NCBI GenBank assembly: GCA_037143735.1
Contig: JBAWYD010000004.1
Span: 1 to 42,969, forward strand
DNA from: JAPLJQ01 sp037143735
GTDB lineage: Bacteria > Desulfobacterota > Syntrophia > Syntrophales > UBA2185
Length of the DNA stretch: 42,969 bases
Direction of reading: 5' to 3'
Shown here: in pieces, positions 1 through 8,257 of the stretch
Numbering within the stretch: the stretch's first letter is position 1
How the letters are laid out: every line of letters starts with the position of its first letter
Made by a program: the position numbers and the translations under genes
The notes under the pieces: model-generated
What the model saw: only the letters and a program-made list of their open reading frames with translations
What the model was told of the DNA's origin: nothing
Database searches by the model: none

Positions 1-2033
1 TTTCTTCTAAGAATGTGAATAACATCGATCGATTTCGTTACCGCGGCCTTAAGGTTCAGGTTGATTTCTTCAAGAGACGACTTGGTGTAGCGATATCCTA
101 TGGTAGCCGTATCTCCCCGCGAGTCATTCAGACTCAAATCATAATTGGCCTGGTTCCAGTCGTTTATATACACGCTGTAGCTGTTACGGGCGGAAAACGA
201 AAAATATTTCAAAGGCTTTATATCGAGCTCCGTAGTGATATCGCTGAATGGCTTTCTATCCCCCGGGGTAATCTCAATCCGTGTCGCTTCTTTAATGTCG
301 AACGTCTGGGCCACCTTGAAACGCAGGAATTCAAGGTAACTTTTTCCGCCCCCTTTTTCCCTCAGCCTCGCCAGAAACGAATTGGTCAACGCGTATGTGA
401 CGGTGTTTTGTTCAGAGATCTTGCCCGCATAATCCGGCATATTATCCTGATTGACATAGGGAATATACGCGTACGTGAATTCCGGCCTGATGCCGTGGCG
501 TACCTTTTCAATCCTCTCCCCCCCCACTTCGAATATCCTGTGGATTTCAGTCGTAGCGGTTGCACCGGTGGTGTAGAGCGTACGATCGCCGCTTTTGCTC
601 TGCGTTGTCTCAAGCGAGTCCTCTCTATTCCAGTATGTACCCCTCACGCCTACCTGCGGCGTCAACTGAAGATAGTCGCCCAGGTTCAGGGGCATGGAGA
701 AAACGGGTTGCATATCGAAAAGATGACCCTTCTGCCCCACCGTTCTGTAATAATAATCATAAATTGAATCAAACTCAACATTAAGCAGAGTGCCGAAAAG
801 GGGCCTCTTTATTGCCTTCATCGTGATTTCCGGGTATTTCTGTAATGTTGAATCATTTGAGAGACTTGCGAAATTGTTGGTGTCGCTGATGAGCGCCGTC
901 AGGTTGTACAACTGCCAATTCTTGACCAGACGGACCGTCGACTCAAGTGAGCCGAGAGACTCATCACCGACGAAGGGAACTTTTTTAAATCGCTCCGCTT
1001 CGGTCATCGAATAATTCTCGCGATAGTAATTATTCGATGTAAAGTCCTTGAAATACCAGCCGTCGGAAACCTTCCGGATATCGGTTCTTAAGAAAAACGA
1101 CGGGCTGAAAGTCGTCTCATGGTTCAGGTAAACGGACCATCTCTTCTGGGAAGACTGCCAGTTTCTGCCGGCGGCATCCTCAGAATCGGCTGGCGGTCCG
1201 GCGTCGTTCATATAGTCGCCATAAAAAGTGCCGAATGTATCCTTACTGATAAAGTATCTGAATTCGACGCCTTCCTTAAAGCCTCGCTTCTCCATGTTGC
1301 GCTGATAAAATGTCGCATCCGTGTCCTCTGATATTGCCCAGAAAAAGGGAAGCTCTATATCCATGCCTAACTTCTTCTGGGAATAGCCCAGATGAGGAAA
1401 AAGAAAACCTGATTGCCGTTTTGTCTTTGCAGGAAAAATCATATAGGGTGTGTAAAAAATAGGTGTGTCTTTAACCAGAAATCTGCCATGTTTCATGGTT
1501 CCATAACCCTCAAGGGTCACATTCAGTTCACTGCCCTTCAGCCGCCAGTCCGGAGAATCTCCATCGCAGGTTGTCGCTGTCGCATTATCAACACGATACG
1601 TCACCGCTCCCTTTTTTATAATTTTTGACCCTTTTACATAGAAATGATTCTTCTCAAGAAACATGTTGCCCTCATAGGCAACACCTGTCTTTGTTTCAAT
1701 ATCAAACCTTACCTTATCTCCCTCCAGGAGGTCATCTTCGCTCATGACCATGACATGCCCTTCTGCAAGAGCATCATTCGTTTTCCGGTTCATGATCACG
1801 GAATCGGCCATCAGAAAACCTTGGGTAAAGGTCATAACGACGTCTCCTGTTGCATGAAAGGTGTCTTTCTCCTTGTCATAGGCGATGCTATCGGCATCGA
1901 TGTTCACTGGTCCCCTGGAGAGGCTGACATCCGCAGCCGCTACGTTATGGACAGTCATCAAAAGGAGGAAGATAATACCGGCAATGATTTTCCCTCTCCT
2001 GCAGACAGGAGAGATCGGCAATGGTGAACGCAT
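1..2033 (-). CDS. lptD: LPS-assembly protein LptD (partial, C-terminal end outside window)
   Basis: Outer-membrane beta-barrel that, with the lipoprotein LptE, inserts lipopolysaccharide into the outer leaflet. I translated the minus strand by eye from the ATG at 2033 and found one open frame of about 677 codons running off the window edge. Residues 1-34 look like a signal peptide: Arg/Lys-rich start, hydrophobic core, AAA-type end. Residues about 40-150 form an OstA/LptA-like beta-jellyroll. The stretch from about 150 to 215 carries the family hallmarks (TYRVDNATATTC, FYTPYMIFP, RQSGFLFPHLGYS), followed by aromatic-rich barrel strands. The start lies 3 bases after the folC stop, so the two are probably co-transcribed. 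The visible mature part contains a single Cys. The C-terminal Cys residues used in the E. coli disulfides would lie outside the window. Confidence 0.93.
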   Translation of the reverse strand, partial: MRSPLPISPVCRRGKIIAGIIFLLLMTVHNVAAADVSLSRGPVNIDADSIAYDKEKDTFHATGDVVMTFTQGFLMADSVIMNRKTNDALAEGHVMVMSEDDLLEGDKVRFDIETKTGVAYEGNMFLEKNHFYVKGSKIIKKGAVTYRVDNATATTCDGDSPDWRLKGSELNVTLEGYGTMKHGRFLVKDTPIFYTPYMIFPAKTKRQSGFLFPHLGYSQKKLGMDIELPFFWAISEDTDATFYQRNMEKRGFKEGVEFRYFISKDTFGTFYGDYMNDAGPPADSEDAAGRNWQSSQKRWSVYLNHETTFSPSFFLRTDIRKVSDGWYFKDFTSNNYYRENYSMTEAERFKKVPFVGDESLGSLESTVRLVKNWQLYNLTALISDTNNFASLSNDSTLQKYPEITMKAIKRPLFGTLLNVEFDSIYDYYYRTVGQKGHLFDMQPVFSMPLNLGDYLQLTPQVGVRGTYWNREDSLETTQSKSGDRTLYTTGATATTEIHRIFEVGGERIEKVRHGIRPEFTYAYIPYVNQDNMPDYAGKISEQNTVTYALTNSFLARLREKGGGKSYLEFLRFKVAQTFDIKEATRIEITPGDRKPFSDITTELDIKPLKYFSFSARNSYSVYINDWNQANYDLSLNDSRGDTATIGYRYTKSSLEEINLNLKAAVTKSIDVIHILRR

Positions 2034-2036
2034 GGA

Positions 2037-3284
2037 TTAAAATACCCTTTTCACTTCCCCCACAAGATACAGGGAACCCGCCACACAAATGAGATCGTTT
2101 AAATCAGCCAGCGAAAGAGCCCGGTTCAGCGCATCGCGGGAATTTTCTATAACCTCAACGTTTCGATGATTGTATCGCAACGCAACGGATACGATTTCTC
2201 CGGGCGGCGTAGCCCTTTCCGTTTGCGGTCTTGTAATGATCAGTCGATCCGTCAGGGGAGCGATTCTTTTCAACATGGATCCATAATCCTTGTCATTCAG
2301 GACACCAAAAATGAAGATGAGGCGCTTATAGGAAAATTCCGTTTCCAGAGCCCGGCAAAGGGTGGAAATCCCCGCCGGATTGTGAGCGCCGTCAATGAGA
2401 ACCATGGGTTCCTGTTGAAGAATCTCCAGCCGTCCTTCCCATTTTGTGCTCCGGATGCCCCCCCAAACAGCTTCGTCATCCATTTCAAAGCCTTTTTCCC
2501 TTATGGATTCCACGGCGCCAATGGCAAGGGCGGCATTCTCGATCTGGTGCCTTCCTTTCAGAGAACAAATGAGATTTTTATAATCTTTCCGGATACCCCT
2601 GTAATTAAAGGTACCGTCGCGGTTCATGCGGACTTTCATGTCTCTTCCAAGCATGAATAACGTTGCCCCCCTCTGCATACAGATATCTTCAAGAATATTG
2701 ACAATCTGCGTCTGTTTTGCGGCGGTGATGCACACACCATTGTTTTTAATGATTCCGCCTTTCTCACAGGCAATCGCCGCCAGAGAATTCCCGAGATGAG
2801 TCCTGTGGTCAAGAGAAATATTCGATATAACAGACACAAGCGGTTTAACCACATTGGTTGCATCAAGTCTTCCCCCCATCCCGACCTCTAAAACGGCCAC
2901 ATGGATACGGACCCGGCAGAAATGGAGAAAAGCCACAGCGGTGAGACATTCAAAATAGGTTATATCCTCACGGATCTCTTTTCGCACAGCCTCCACGCAT
3001 GATATCATTTCCTCCCGGGTGATCATCCGGCCATTCACTCTGATCCGTTCCCGGATATCCGTCAGGTGAGGAGATGTATAAAGACCAACCCTGATACCGC
3101 CTTTTTCCAGGACCGATGCCACCATGGCCGCGATCGATCCTTTTCCGTTGGTTCCACCGATTAAAACCGATCCATAGGTTTTATGAGGATTATTGAGGCG
3201 ATCAAGAAGCCGGGATACGGGACCAAGGCCAAGACGGATGTTGGCGCTATTCAGTCCATCGAGATATTCAAGGGGATCCTGCAT
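2037..3284 (-). CDS. folC: Bifunctional folylpolyglutamate synthase / dihydrofolate synthase
   Basis: ATP-dependent Mur-ligase-type enzyme that adds glutamate to dihydropteroate and to reduced folates, a cytoplasmic step of the folate pathway. The 415 residues match the usual FolC length. The P-loop GTNGKGS lies at about 44-50 and TSPHL, the start of the omega loop, at about 70-74. DGAHNPAG and the C-terminal Mur-ligase domain (FGVLNDKDY, ITRPQTERA) follow. The ATG start has no strong Shine-Dalgarno sequence. It sits 43 bases after the upstream MBL-fold gene and 3 bases before lptD, a compact three-gene group. Confidence 0.95.
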   Translation of the reverse strand: MQDPLEYLDGLNSANIRLGLGPVSRLLDRLNNPHKTYGSVLIGGTNGKGSIAAMVASVLEKGGIRVGLYTSPHLTDIRERIRVNGRMITREEMISCVEAVRKEIREDITYFECLTAVAFLHFCRVRIHVAVLEVGMGGRLDATNVVKPLVSVISNISLDHRTHLGNSLAAIACEKGGIIKNNGVCITAAKQTQIVNILEDICMQRGATLFMLGRDMKVRMNRDGTFNYRGIRKDYKNLICSLKGRHQIENAALAIGAVESIREKGFEMDDEAVWGGIRSTKWEGRLEILQQEPMVLIDGAHNPAGISTLCRALETEFSYKRLIFIFGVLNDKDYGSMLKRIAPLTDRLIITRPQTERATPPGEIVSVALRYNHRNVEVIENSRDALNRALSLADLNDLICVAGSLYLVGEVKRVF

Positions 3285-3327
3285 TTATTTCATACATCGC
3301 TGATCTTACAGGTATTTTTGTGATAAT

Positions 3328-4095
3328 TTAAAAACGGATGATCTGGCCGTCATGGAGAATATGGATATTTCTGTTTTTAATCAGGGCAATCTCTGTCTGA
3401 ATTGATTTTTCATGCTGAAGTTTCATATGATAAAGATAAATGTCGGGATTGCGGGTGTTCAATTTTTTCAATTCCTGCTCCAGAGTGGAAGGTGTAAGGT
3501 GACCCGTAATATCCGCAACATTCTTCAGGCTGTCGGGAAGGGACGTTTCAATAAACACGGCTTTCAAATCCTTGAGTCTGCCGGCAATATTCCAGACTTC
3601 ATCCGTTGGCCCTGTGTCACCTATAAAGACAACAGATCCTTCCTTCGATTCAATCGCATAACCAACCGTTTCAACGACATGATGAACCATGATCGCAGTA
3701 ACGTCAAGATCGCCCAATCTGACTTTTTCGCCGGGGACGATAGTCTCAAATTTTAAAACCGGTTTCTCGGGACTGGGAAGGGACGAAAAGTCCGGCCAGA
3801 TAATACCATTAAAAAGATGGGTTCTCAGTGCATCAATAACATGGGGGGTTCCGTAGATCGCCAGTGGACGCTCTCGTTGAAGATAACCAATATTGTCTGC
3901 CAGAAACATAATATCCCTGACGTGGTCGAGATGCGCGTGGGTTACAAATATATGACTGATATTACACTGTTCCTCCACAGAAAGCAGCGTTGTGATTGTA
4001 CCCGCATCAATCAAGACATTTCCGTTTAATAAAAAGCTCGTCGTATTACAACCGGGCATCTGCGATCCATGGCAACCCAAGACTCTGATATCCAC
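3328..4095 (-). CDS. MBL-fold hydrolase, cyclic-nucleotide phosphodiesterase / RNase Z-like
   Basis: Metallo-beta-lactamase-fold protein of about 255 residues. The dinuclear metal site is complete: THAHLDH (H53, H55, D57, H58), H138 in the VHH motif, D160 in GDTGPTD, H199 in TGHLTP and H223 in YLYHMK. Genes of this type are usually annotated as 3',5'-cyclic-nucleotide phosphodiesterase. However, the residues after HLDH do not match the classical class-II PDE signature, so the substrate is uncertain. I chose the GTG at 4095 because a GGAGGGGAG element precedes it. The frame stays open to a TTG at 4113 that has no ribosome site. The gene stands 43 bases before folC. I infer a soluble cytoplasmic enzyme, as no signal peptide is visible. 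Confidence 0.8.
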   Translation of the reverse strand: MDIRVLGCHGSQMPGCNTTSFLLNGNVLIDAGTITTLLSVEEQCNISHIFVTHAHLDHVRDIMFLADNIGYLQRERPLAIYGTPHVIDALRTHLFNGIIWPDFSSLPSPEKPVLKFETIVPGEKVRLGDLDVTAIMVHHVVETVGYAIESKEGSVVFIGDTGPTDEVWNIAGRLKDLKAVFIETSLPDSLKNVADITGHLTPSTLEQELKKLNTRNPDIYLYHMKLQHEKSIQTEIALIKNRNIHILHDGQIIRF

Positions 4096-4267
4096 CTTGT
4101 CTCTCCCCTCCAAGCATGATCGCCGCGAACCCTAACACAGCCTTTAAACTGTGGCAATCTCCTTGCGACTGGAGGTTGCAGGGCTCCTGCATCATAAGAC
4201 TAAAAAAGCCATTGGGCGTTATCACATGCGACTGACCCATGGCCTCTGCAATATTATCGGAAGCAAA
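4096..4267. other. Intergenic gap with a small inverted repeat
   Basis: These 172 bases between the EF-like gene and the MBL-fold gene hold no convincing ORF or RNA gene. A perfect 6-bp inverted repeat with a 3-base loop lies at 4180-4194 (TGCAGG...CCTGCA). No T-run follows on either strand, so it is not a standard terminator. A promoter for the MBL-folC-lptD group may lie here, but I cannot point to good -35 and -10 boxes. Confidence 0.4.
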
Positions 4268-4528
4268 TCATTCCGGCACAACCTTAAAAACCTCATCACC
4301 GGGACGAACACGATCAGACAGCTTAATGCCAATATAGTCTCCGGGAACCGCCTTTTCGATTTTCTGATTGCCGATTTCCATGGATTCAATTCTGTCTGTC
4401 AGCTCCGTTGTATGCCCTACGACCTTTATCGAATCACCCGTTTGTAACTCACCGTTTGTAATCTTGATTGCAGCAACACACGGCTTTGCAAAGAATTTTA
4501 CTACTTCACCCACTTTTTCTTCCGCCAT
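4268..4528 (-). CDS. Small translation-elongation-factor-like protein (EF-Tu domain 2 fold)
   Basis: The protein has 86 residues from the ATG at 4528, which has a strong AGGAGG site 8 bases upstream. The open frame extends to 4633, but that extension overlaps the terminator and is unlikely to be translated. Nearly the whole protein resembles the beta-barrel domain 2 of translational GTPases: GEVVKFFAKPCVAAIKI, then TGDSIKVVG, then a PGDYIGIKL segment and PGDEVFKVV. No GTPase domain is present. Stand-alone proteins like this are annotated as translation elongation factor-like and have no established role that I know of. The gene lies just downstream of the terminator closing the ribosomal-protein run, so it either has its own promoter or relies on read-through. 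Confidence 0.8.
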   Translation of the reverse strand: MAEEKVGEVVKFFAKPCVAAIKITNGELQTGDSIKVVGHTTELTDRIESMEIGNQKIEKAVPGDYIGIKLSDRVRPGDEVFKVVPE

Positions 4529-4630
4529 GACGAACCCTCCTTTCCTCATAGCTTGCTTGAGAAAGAACCGCAATTGATGACTTTTAAGAGACGTACATCT
4601 TTTTTCATAAAAATTCAAGGAAAAATGGGA

Positions 4631-4663
4631 CAAAAAAAACAGGAATCATGAATCATCCCTGTT
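4631..4663 (-). terminator. Rho-independent terminator after rplQ
   Basis: On the minus strand, AACAGGGAT pairs with ATTCCTGTT to give a stem of about nine pairs, including one G-T. The loop has 8 bases and a run of eight T follows. It lies 68 bases after the rplQ stop and is the only clear intrinsic terminator I found below the long ribosomal-protein run. Confidence 0.88.
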
Positions 4664-4731
4664 TCTTTACTTAATCAAAGGTGTGATAATGTGCAGCATT
4701 AAAGAAGCTCTCAGCTGCGTGGGTTGCCTCT

Positions 4732-5130
4732 TTACTTTTGCGCTTGAGCCTTTCTTTTTGGTTGTTCCTGGGTTGCTTCCCGTATGAGTTCAATTGTTGA
4801 CATGGGTGCATTGTCCCCGACGCGAAAACCCATTTTGACGATTCTTGTATAACCGCCATTCCATTCGCGATAACGTACCGACAACTCGTCAAAAAGTTTG
4901 GCAACAATCTCTTTATCCCTCACAAAGGCCGCTGCCTGTCTCCTCGCATGAAGATCGCCCCTCTTTCCCAAAGTAACCATCTTTTCAGCGACTTTTTTCA
5001 ACTCTTTCGCCTTCACATCCGTCGTTTTTACCTTCTCATGCTTTAAGAAGGAAGTAACCATATTTCTCAGCATGGCTATCCTGTGGCTCGACGTTCTTCC
5101 AAGTTTTTTTCCGGATTTACCGTGGCGCAT
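4732..5130 (-). CDS. rplQ: 50S ribosomal protein L17
   Basis: L17 is a large-subunit protein near the exit-tunnel side of the ribosome. Its 132 residues start with the conserved MRHGKSGKKLGRTSSHR. The core runs to about residue 118 (YTRIVKMGFRVGDNAP), and a short Lys/Gln-rich tail follows. It is the last gene of the alpha operon, 35 bases after rpoA and directly before the terminator. Nothing unusual. Confidence 0.97.
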   Translation of the reverse strand: MRHGKSGKKLGRTSSHRIAMLRNMVTSFLKHEKVKTTDVKAKELKKVAEKMVTLGKRGDLHARRQAAAFVRDKEIVAKLFDELSVRYREWNGGYTRIVKMGFRVGDNAPMSTIELIREATQEQPKRKAQAQK

Positions 5131-5165
5131 TTATTGTATTCCTTTCCAGTTGATCATTGCTCCCC

Positions 5166-6185
5166 TTATTCCAACGGGCTCACAGGATCCCCTTCCTTAT
5201 TCTCTTCCTTATTCCATGGCGGCAACTCAAGTTTCATACCGAAACCCAGACCCATTTCTGCGAGAATCTCTTTAATTTCATTCAGAGACTTCCTGCCAAA
5301 ATTTTTTGTCTTCAGCATCTCCGCCTCGGTCTTCTGCACGAGTTCTCCTATAAGGTTAATACCGGCATTCTTCAGACAATTGGCCGACCTGACGGAAAGT
5401 TCCAGATCATCCACATTCCGGTGGAGGTTTTCGTTGATATTTTCCTTTTCCTCCACCTCCTCGTGCTGCACTTCCTCGTCGATCTCATCAAAGTTGATAA
5501 ATATATCCAGCTGGCCTTTCAATATCTTCGCCGCATAAGCAATGGCGTCTTCGGGGAGAACACTCCCGTCAGTCCACACCTCCATGACAAGCCGGTCATA
5601 ATCTGCAATCTGACCAACCCTTGCATGGGTCACTGTATAATTGACCTTTTTTATGGGAGAAAAAGCCGCATCCATGTTGATTGTGCCCTCAGGCTGGTCC
5701 GGAGCACGTTCCTTTCTCGCAGGCACATACCCATTTCCTGTCTTTACAACCATTTCCATATTCAAACGATGGCCGCCTGAAAGAGTCGCAATATATTGAT
5801 CAGGATTGAGAATGTCAACCGTTCCATCCGTCACAATGTCCGCCGCCATGATAGGCCCCTCTTTTGATGTATCTATATGGACGACTCTGGGGCCATCCTG
5901 ATGAAGTTTCAGACGAACACCCTTCAGGTTAAGGACAACATCGGTCACATCTTCCTTGACGCCTGGAACCGTCGAATATTCTTCAAGAACACCATCAATA
6001 GCTACAGAGACGATGGCCGCTCCCTGTATGGACGACAGCAGCACCCTTCTGAGGGCATTACCAAGGGTAATGCCGAATCCTCTCTCCAAAGGTTGACAAG
6101 TGAATTCACCATAAAATCTCGTGTGGGTGCTTTCATCAACTTCGATTCGCTTCGGTCGTATCAAACTGTGCCAACTCCTTTGCAT
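5166..6185 (-). CDS. rpoA: DNA-directed RNA polymerase subunit alpha
   Basis: The alpha dimer scaffolds RNA polymerase assembly, and its C-terminal domain contacts UP elements and activators. The protein has 339 residues. The N-terminal dimerisation domain (about 1-232) contains GFGITLGNALRRVLLSS at 36-52. An acidic linker rich in Glu spans about 233-258. The C-terminal domain (about 259-325) carries RSANCLKNAG at 266-275, which includes the DNA-contacting Arg equivalent to E. coli R265. The order rpsM-rpsK-rpsD-rpoA-rplQ is the standard alpha operon. Confidence 0.98.
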   Translation of the reverse strand: MQRSWHSLIRPKRIEVDESTHTRFYGEFTCQPLERGFGITLGNALRRVLLSSIQGAAIVSVAIDGVLEEYSTVPGVKEDVTDVVLNLKGVRLKLHQDGPRVVHIDTSKEGPIMAADIVTDGTVDILNPDQYIATLSGGHRLNMEMVVKTGNGYVPARKERAPDQPEGTINMDAAFSPIKKVNYTVTHARVGQIADYDRLVMEVWTDGSVLPEDAIAYAAKILKGQLDIFINFDEIDEEVQHEEVEEKENINENLHRNVDDLELSVRSANCLKNAGINLIGELVQKTEAEMLKTKNFGRKSLNEIKEILAEMGLGFGMKLELPPWNKEENKEGDPVSPLE

Positions 6186-6230
6186 GTTCTAATTCCCCAC
6201 CCTTCGGGCATAAAATAAATTGTTATCGTG

Positions 6231-6857
6231 TTACTTCGAATAAAGCTCAACGACTAACTGTTCCTGGATTGGCATGGTTAATTCTTCTCGAGAGGGCAGT
6301 GTTTTAACAACACCTCTGAAATTATCCTTATCCAATTCCAACCATTGCGGCACACCACGTCTGGCGACTGTTTCCATAGCATCCAAAATTCGCTCGACTT
6401 TCCTGCTTTTTTCCCGCAGACTGATTTCACTGCCAATGTTCACCATGTAGGAGGGGATATTGACTGTCTTTCCATCCACCAAAAAATGATTATGCCTGAC
6501 GAGCTGTCTTGCCTCAGTCCTTGAATTGGTAAAACCCATGCGAAAGACCATATTATCAAGACGCCTCTCTAAAAAAAGCAGGAGATTGGTCCCTGTAATG
6601 CCCTTCTGTCTGTCTGCTTTCTCAAAATAACCCCGGAATTGCCTTTCCAGAAGGCCATACATCCTCTTAAGTTTCTGCTTTTCCCGCAACTGAACCCCGT
6701 AATCGGAGTGTTTTTTTCGAGCCTGACCATGGTCTCCCGGAGCATACCCCCGTCTTTCAAAGGCACACTTATCAGTGTAACATCGATCGCCCTTTAAAAA
6801 CAGTTTCAAGCCTTCCCGCCGACACAACCTGCAAAAAGATTCTGTATATCTTGCCAA
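6231..6857 (-). CDS. rpsD: 30S ribosomal protein S4 (zinc-binding form)
   Basis: S4 is the primary 16S rRNA binder that nucleates assembly of the 30S body. In many bacteria it also represses its own operon. The protein has 208 residues. C9, C12, C26 and C31 form the four-Cys zinc knuckle of C+ type S4. The S4 RNA-binding domain follows (RLDNMVFRMGFTNSRTEARQ). The start is a TTG at 6857, supported by a GGAGG site about 8 bases upstream and by the conserved ARYT N-terminus. There are 63 bases to rpsK. Confidence 0.97.
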   Translation of the reverse strand: MARYTESFCRLCRREGLKLFLKGDRCYTDKCAFERRGYAPGDHGQARKKHSDYGVQLREKQKLKRMYGLLERQFRGYFEKADRQKGITGTNLLLFLERRLDNMVFRMGFTNSRTEARQLVRHNHFLVDGKTVNIPSYMVNIGSEISLREKSRKVERILDAMETVARRGVPQWLELDKDNFRGVVKTLPSREELTMPIQEQLVVELYSK

Positions 6858-6920
6858 AAGGACCTCCCCTTATTTCAAGTTTAAAATTCTATATACTAAC
6901 ATATACTGGTATTTATCCCT

Positions 6921-7313
6921 CTATACCCTTCGTCTCTTCGGTGGTCGACAACCATTATGAGGGATGGGTGTTACATCTCTGATAAGACTGATCGTCATAC
7001 CAGCCAACTGTAGGGATCTCAACGCGGATTCCCGACCCGAACCGGGACCCTTCACATATACCTGAACACGTCTCATCCCATGCTCTTTTGCCTTCTTGAC
7101 GGCATCTTCCGCCGCCACCTGAGCTGCGAAAGGCGTACTCTTTCTCGAACCCTTAAAACCCTGCATTCCCGCTGAAGCCCAGGCAACCACATTGCCGCTG
7201 AGATCCGTGATGGTAATAATTGTATTGTTAAAGGTCGACTGAATGTGTGCAATCCCCTCCGGTATATTCTTTTTTTCTTTTTTCTTTCCTGTTTTCCTGA
7301 CCTGTTTTGCCAT
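6921..7313 (-). CDS. rpsK: 30S ribosomal protein S11
   Basis: S11 lies on the 30S platform and lines the mRNA exit channel with S7. The 130 residues include the expected AHIQSTFNNTIITITD and GPGSGRESALRSLQ segments. The C-terminus ends in TPIPHNGCRPPKRRRV, the region where an isoaspartate has been described in E. coli S11. It stands 27 bases after rpsM and 63 before rpsD. Confidence 0.97.
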   Translation of the reverse strand: MAKQVRKTGKKKEKKNIPEGIAHIQSTFNNTIITITDLSGNVVAWASAGMQGFKGSRKSTPFAAQVAAEDAVKKAKEHGMRRVQVYVKGPGSGRESALRSLQLAGMTISLIRDVTPIPHNGCRPPKRRRV

Positions 7314-7340
7314 GCATCCTCCGGATACCAGTTTGATGGA

Positions 7341-7709
7341 TTATTTCCTTTTGCCGGCAATGGACCGTCTCGGGCCCTTCCTTGTCCGCGCATTGGTACT
7401 TGTTCTCTGTCCTCTGACGGGGAGTCCTTTTCGATGTCTCAATCCACGATAGGTTCCGATATCCATCAACCGTTTCAGGGCCATGGACACCTCCCGTCTC
7501 AAATCTCCTTCGACCTTATGTTCTTTATCGATAATATTTCTGATGGCGGTTATCTCGGAGTCAGCAAGATCATCCGTCTTCTTATCAAAATTGATATTAG
7601 CTTTCTCAAGAATATACTGAGACTTACTTCTGCCTATTCCATATATATAGGTTAAAGCAATCTCCATTCTCTTATTCTTGGGTAAATCCACACCTGCAAT
7701 TCTTGCCAC
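7341..7709 (-). CDS. rpsM: 30S ribosomal protein S13
   Basis: S13 sits in the 30S head and bridges to the 50S central protuberance near the tRNA sites. It has 122 residues. The N-terminal helix-two-turn-helix region contains YIYGIGRSKSQYIL. The C-terminal extension is basic (GQRTSTNARTRKGPRR). The GTG start at 7709 has a GAGG site 7 bases upstream. It is the first large gene of the alpha operon and follows rpmJ by 34 bases. Confidence 0.97.
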   Translation of the reverse strand: MARIAGVDLPKNKRMEIALTYIYGIGRSKSQYILEKANINFDKKTDDLADSEITAIRNIIDKEHKVEGDLRREVSMALKRLMDIGTYRGLRHRKGLPVRGQRTSTNARTRKGPRRSIAGKRK

Positions 7710-7743
7710 CTGATAACCTCCCGATCAAAAAAATTCTTTCCTA

Positions 7744-7857
7744 TTATCCCTGACGTTGTTTATGTTTCGGATTCTCACAAATAATCCGCAACACACCCCG
7801 CCTTTTGACAATCTTACATTTATCACAAATCTTTTTTACAGAAGACCGTACTTTCAC
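7744..7857 (-). CDS. rpmJ: 50S ribosomal protein L36 (zinc-binding form)
   Basis: L36 is a tiny zinc-ribbon protein that stabilises 23S rRNA folding near domain VI. I read a 37-residue frame from the GTG at 7857 to the TAA at 7744-7746. It starts KVRSSVKKICDKC. Zinc ligands C11, C14, C27 and H32 are all present, so this is the C+ form. An AGGGGTG element lies just upstream of the GTG. The position between infA and rpsM is the standard one. Confidence 0.95.
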   Translation of the reverse strand: MKVRSSVKKICDKCKIVKRRGVLRIICENPKHKQRQG

Positions 7858-7945
7858 GATTTCACCCCTAAAATAATATGCGCCATTCAGCTTCCAGAAA
7901 TTCAACCCGGATCTGCCTGATGACCGACCGTTGCCGATATCCTTT

Positions 7946-8164
7946 CTACTTTGTCCGGTATATGATCCTTCCGCGAGTCAGATCATAGGGCGACAGTTCA
8001 ACCGTTACCTTGTCGCCCGGTAATATCTTGATGAAATGCATTCGCATCTTCCCTGAGATATGAGCAAGAACGCGGTGTCCATTCTCCAGTTCGACACGAA
8101 ACATGGCATTGGGTAATGGTTCAATGACCCGGCCTTCTACTTCGATTGGTTCTTCCTTCGCCAT
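7946..8164 (-). CDS. infA: Translation initiation factor IF-1
   Basis: IF-1 is a single OB-fold protein that blocks the A site of the 30S subunit during initiation. Its 72 residues match the usual length and show the conserved LPNAMFRVEL, HISGKMRMHFIKI and LSPYDLTRGRIIYR segments. It is separated by 93 bases from map and 88 bases from rpmJ. Both gaps lack obvious hairpin-plus-T terminators. Confidence 0.97.
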   Translation of the reverse strand: MAKEEPIEVEGRVIEPLPNAMFRVELENGHRVLAHISGKMRMHFIKILPGDKVTVELSPYDLTRGRIIYRTK

Positions 8165-8257
8165 AAAACCCCATTTCAGTCAGCGGCCAAACCGCCGAAT
8201 ATTCTAACCCGCTGATCCTCCGTCAGGCTCAGCCTACCCGGTTCACTATCGCCAGTT

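Noticed and set aside
15..767. Plus-strand open frame of 250 codons
   Set aside because: It lies antisense to lptD, whose minus-strand frame is continuous and clearly recognisable here.
4180..4194. Inverted repeat as terminator of the EF-like gene
   Set aside because: The stem is only 6 pairs and no T-run follows in either direction.
4529..4633. N-terminal extension of the EF-like protein
   Set aside because: It would begin inside the rplQ terminator. The ATG at 4528 has the strong ribosome site, and the domain starts there.
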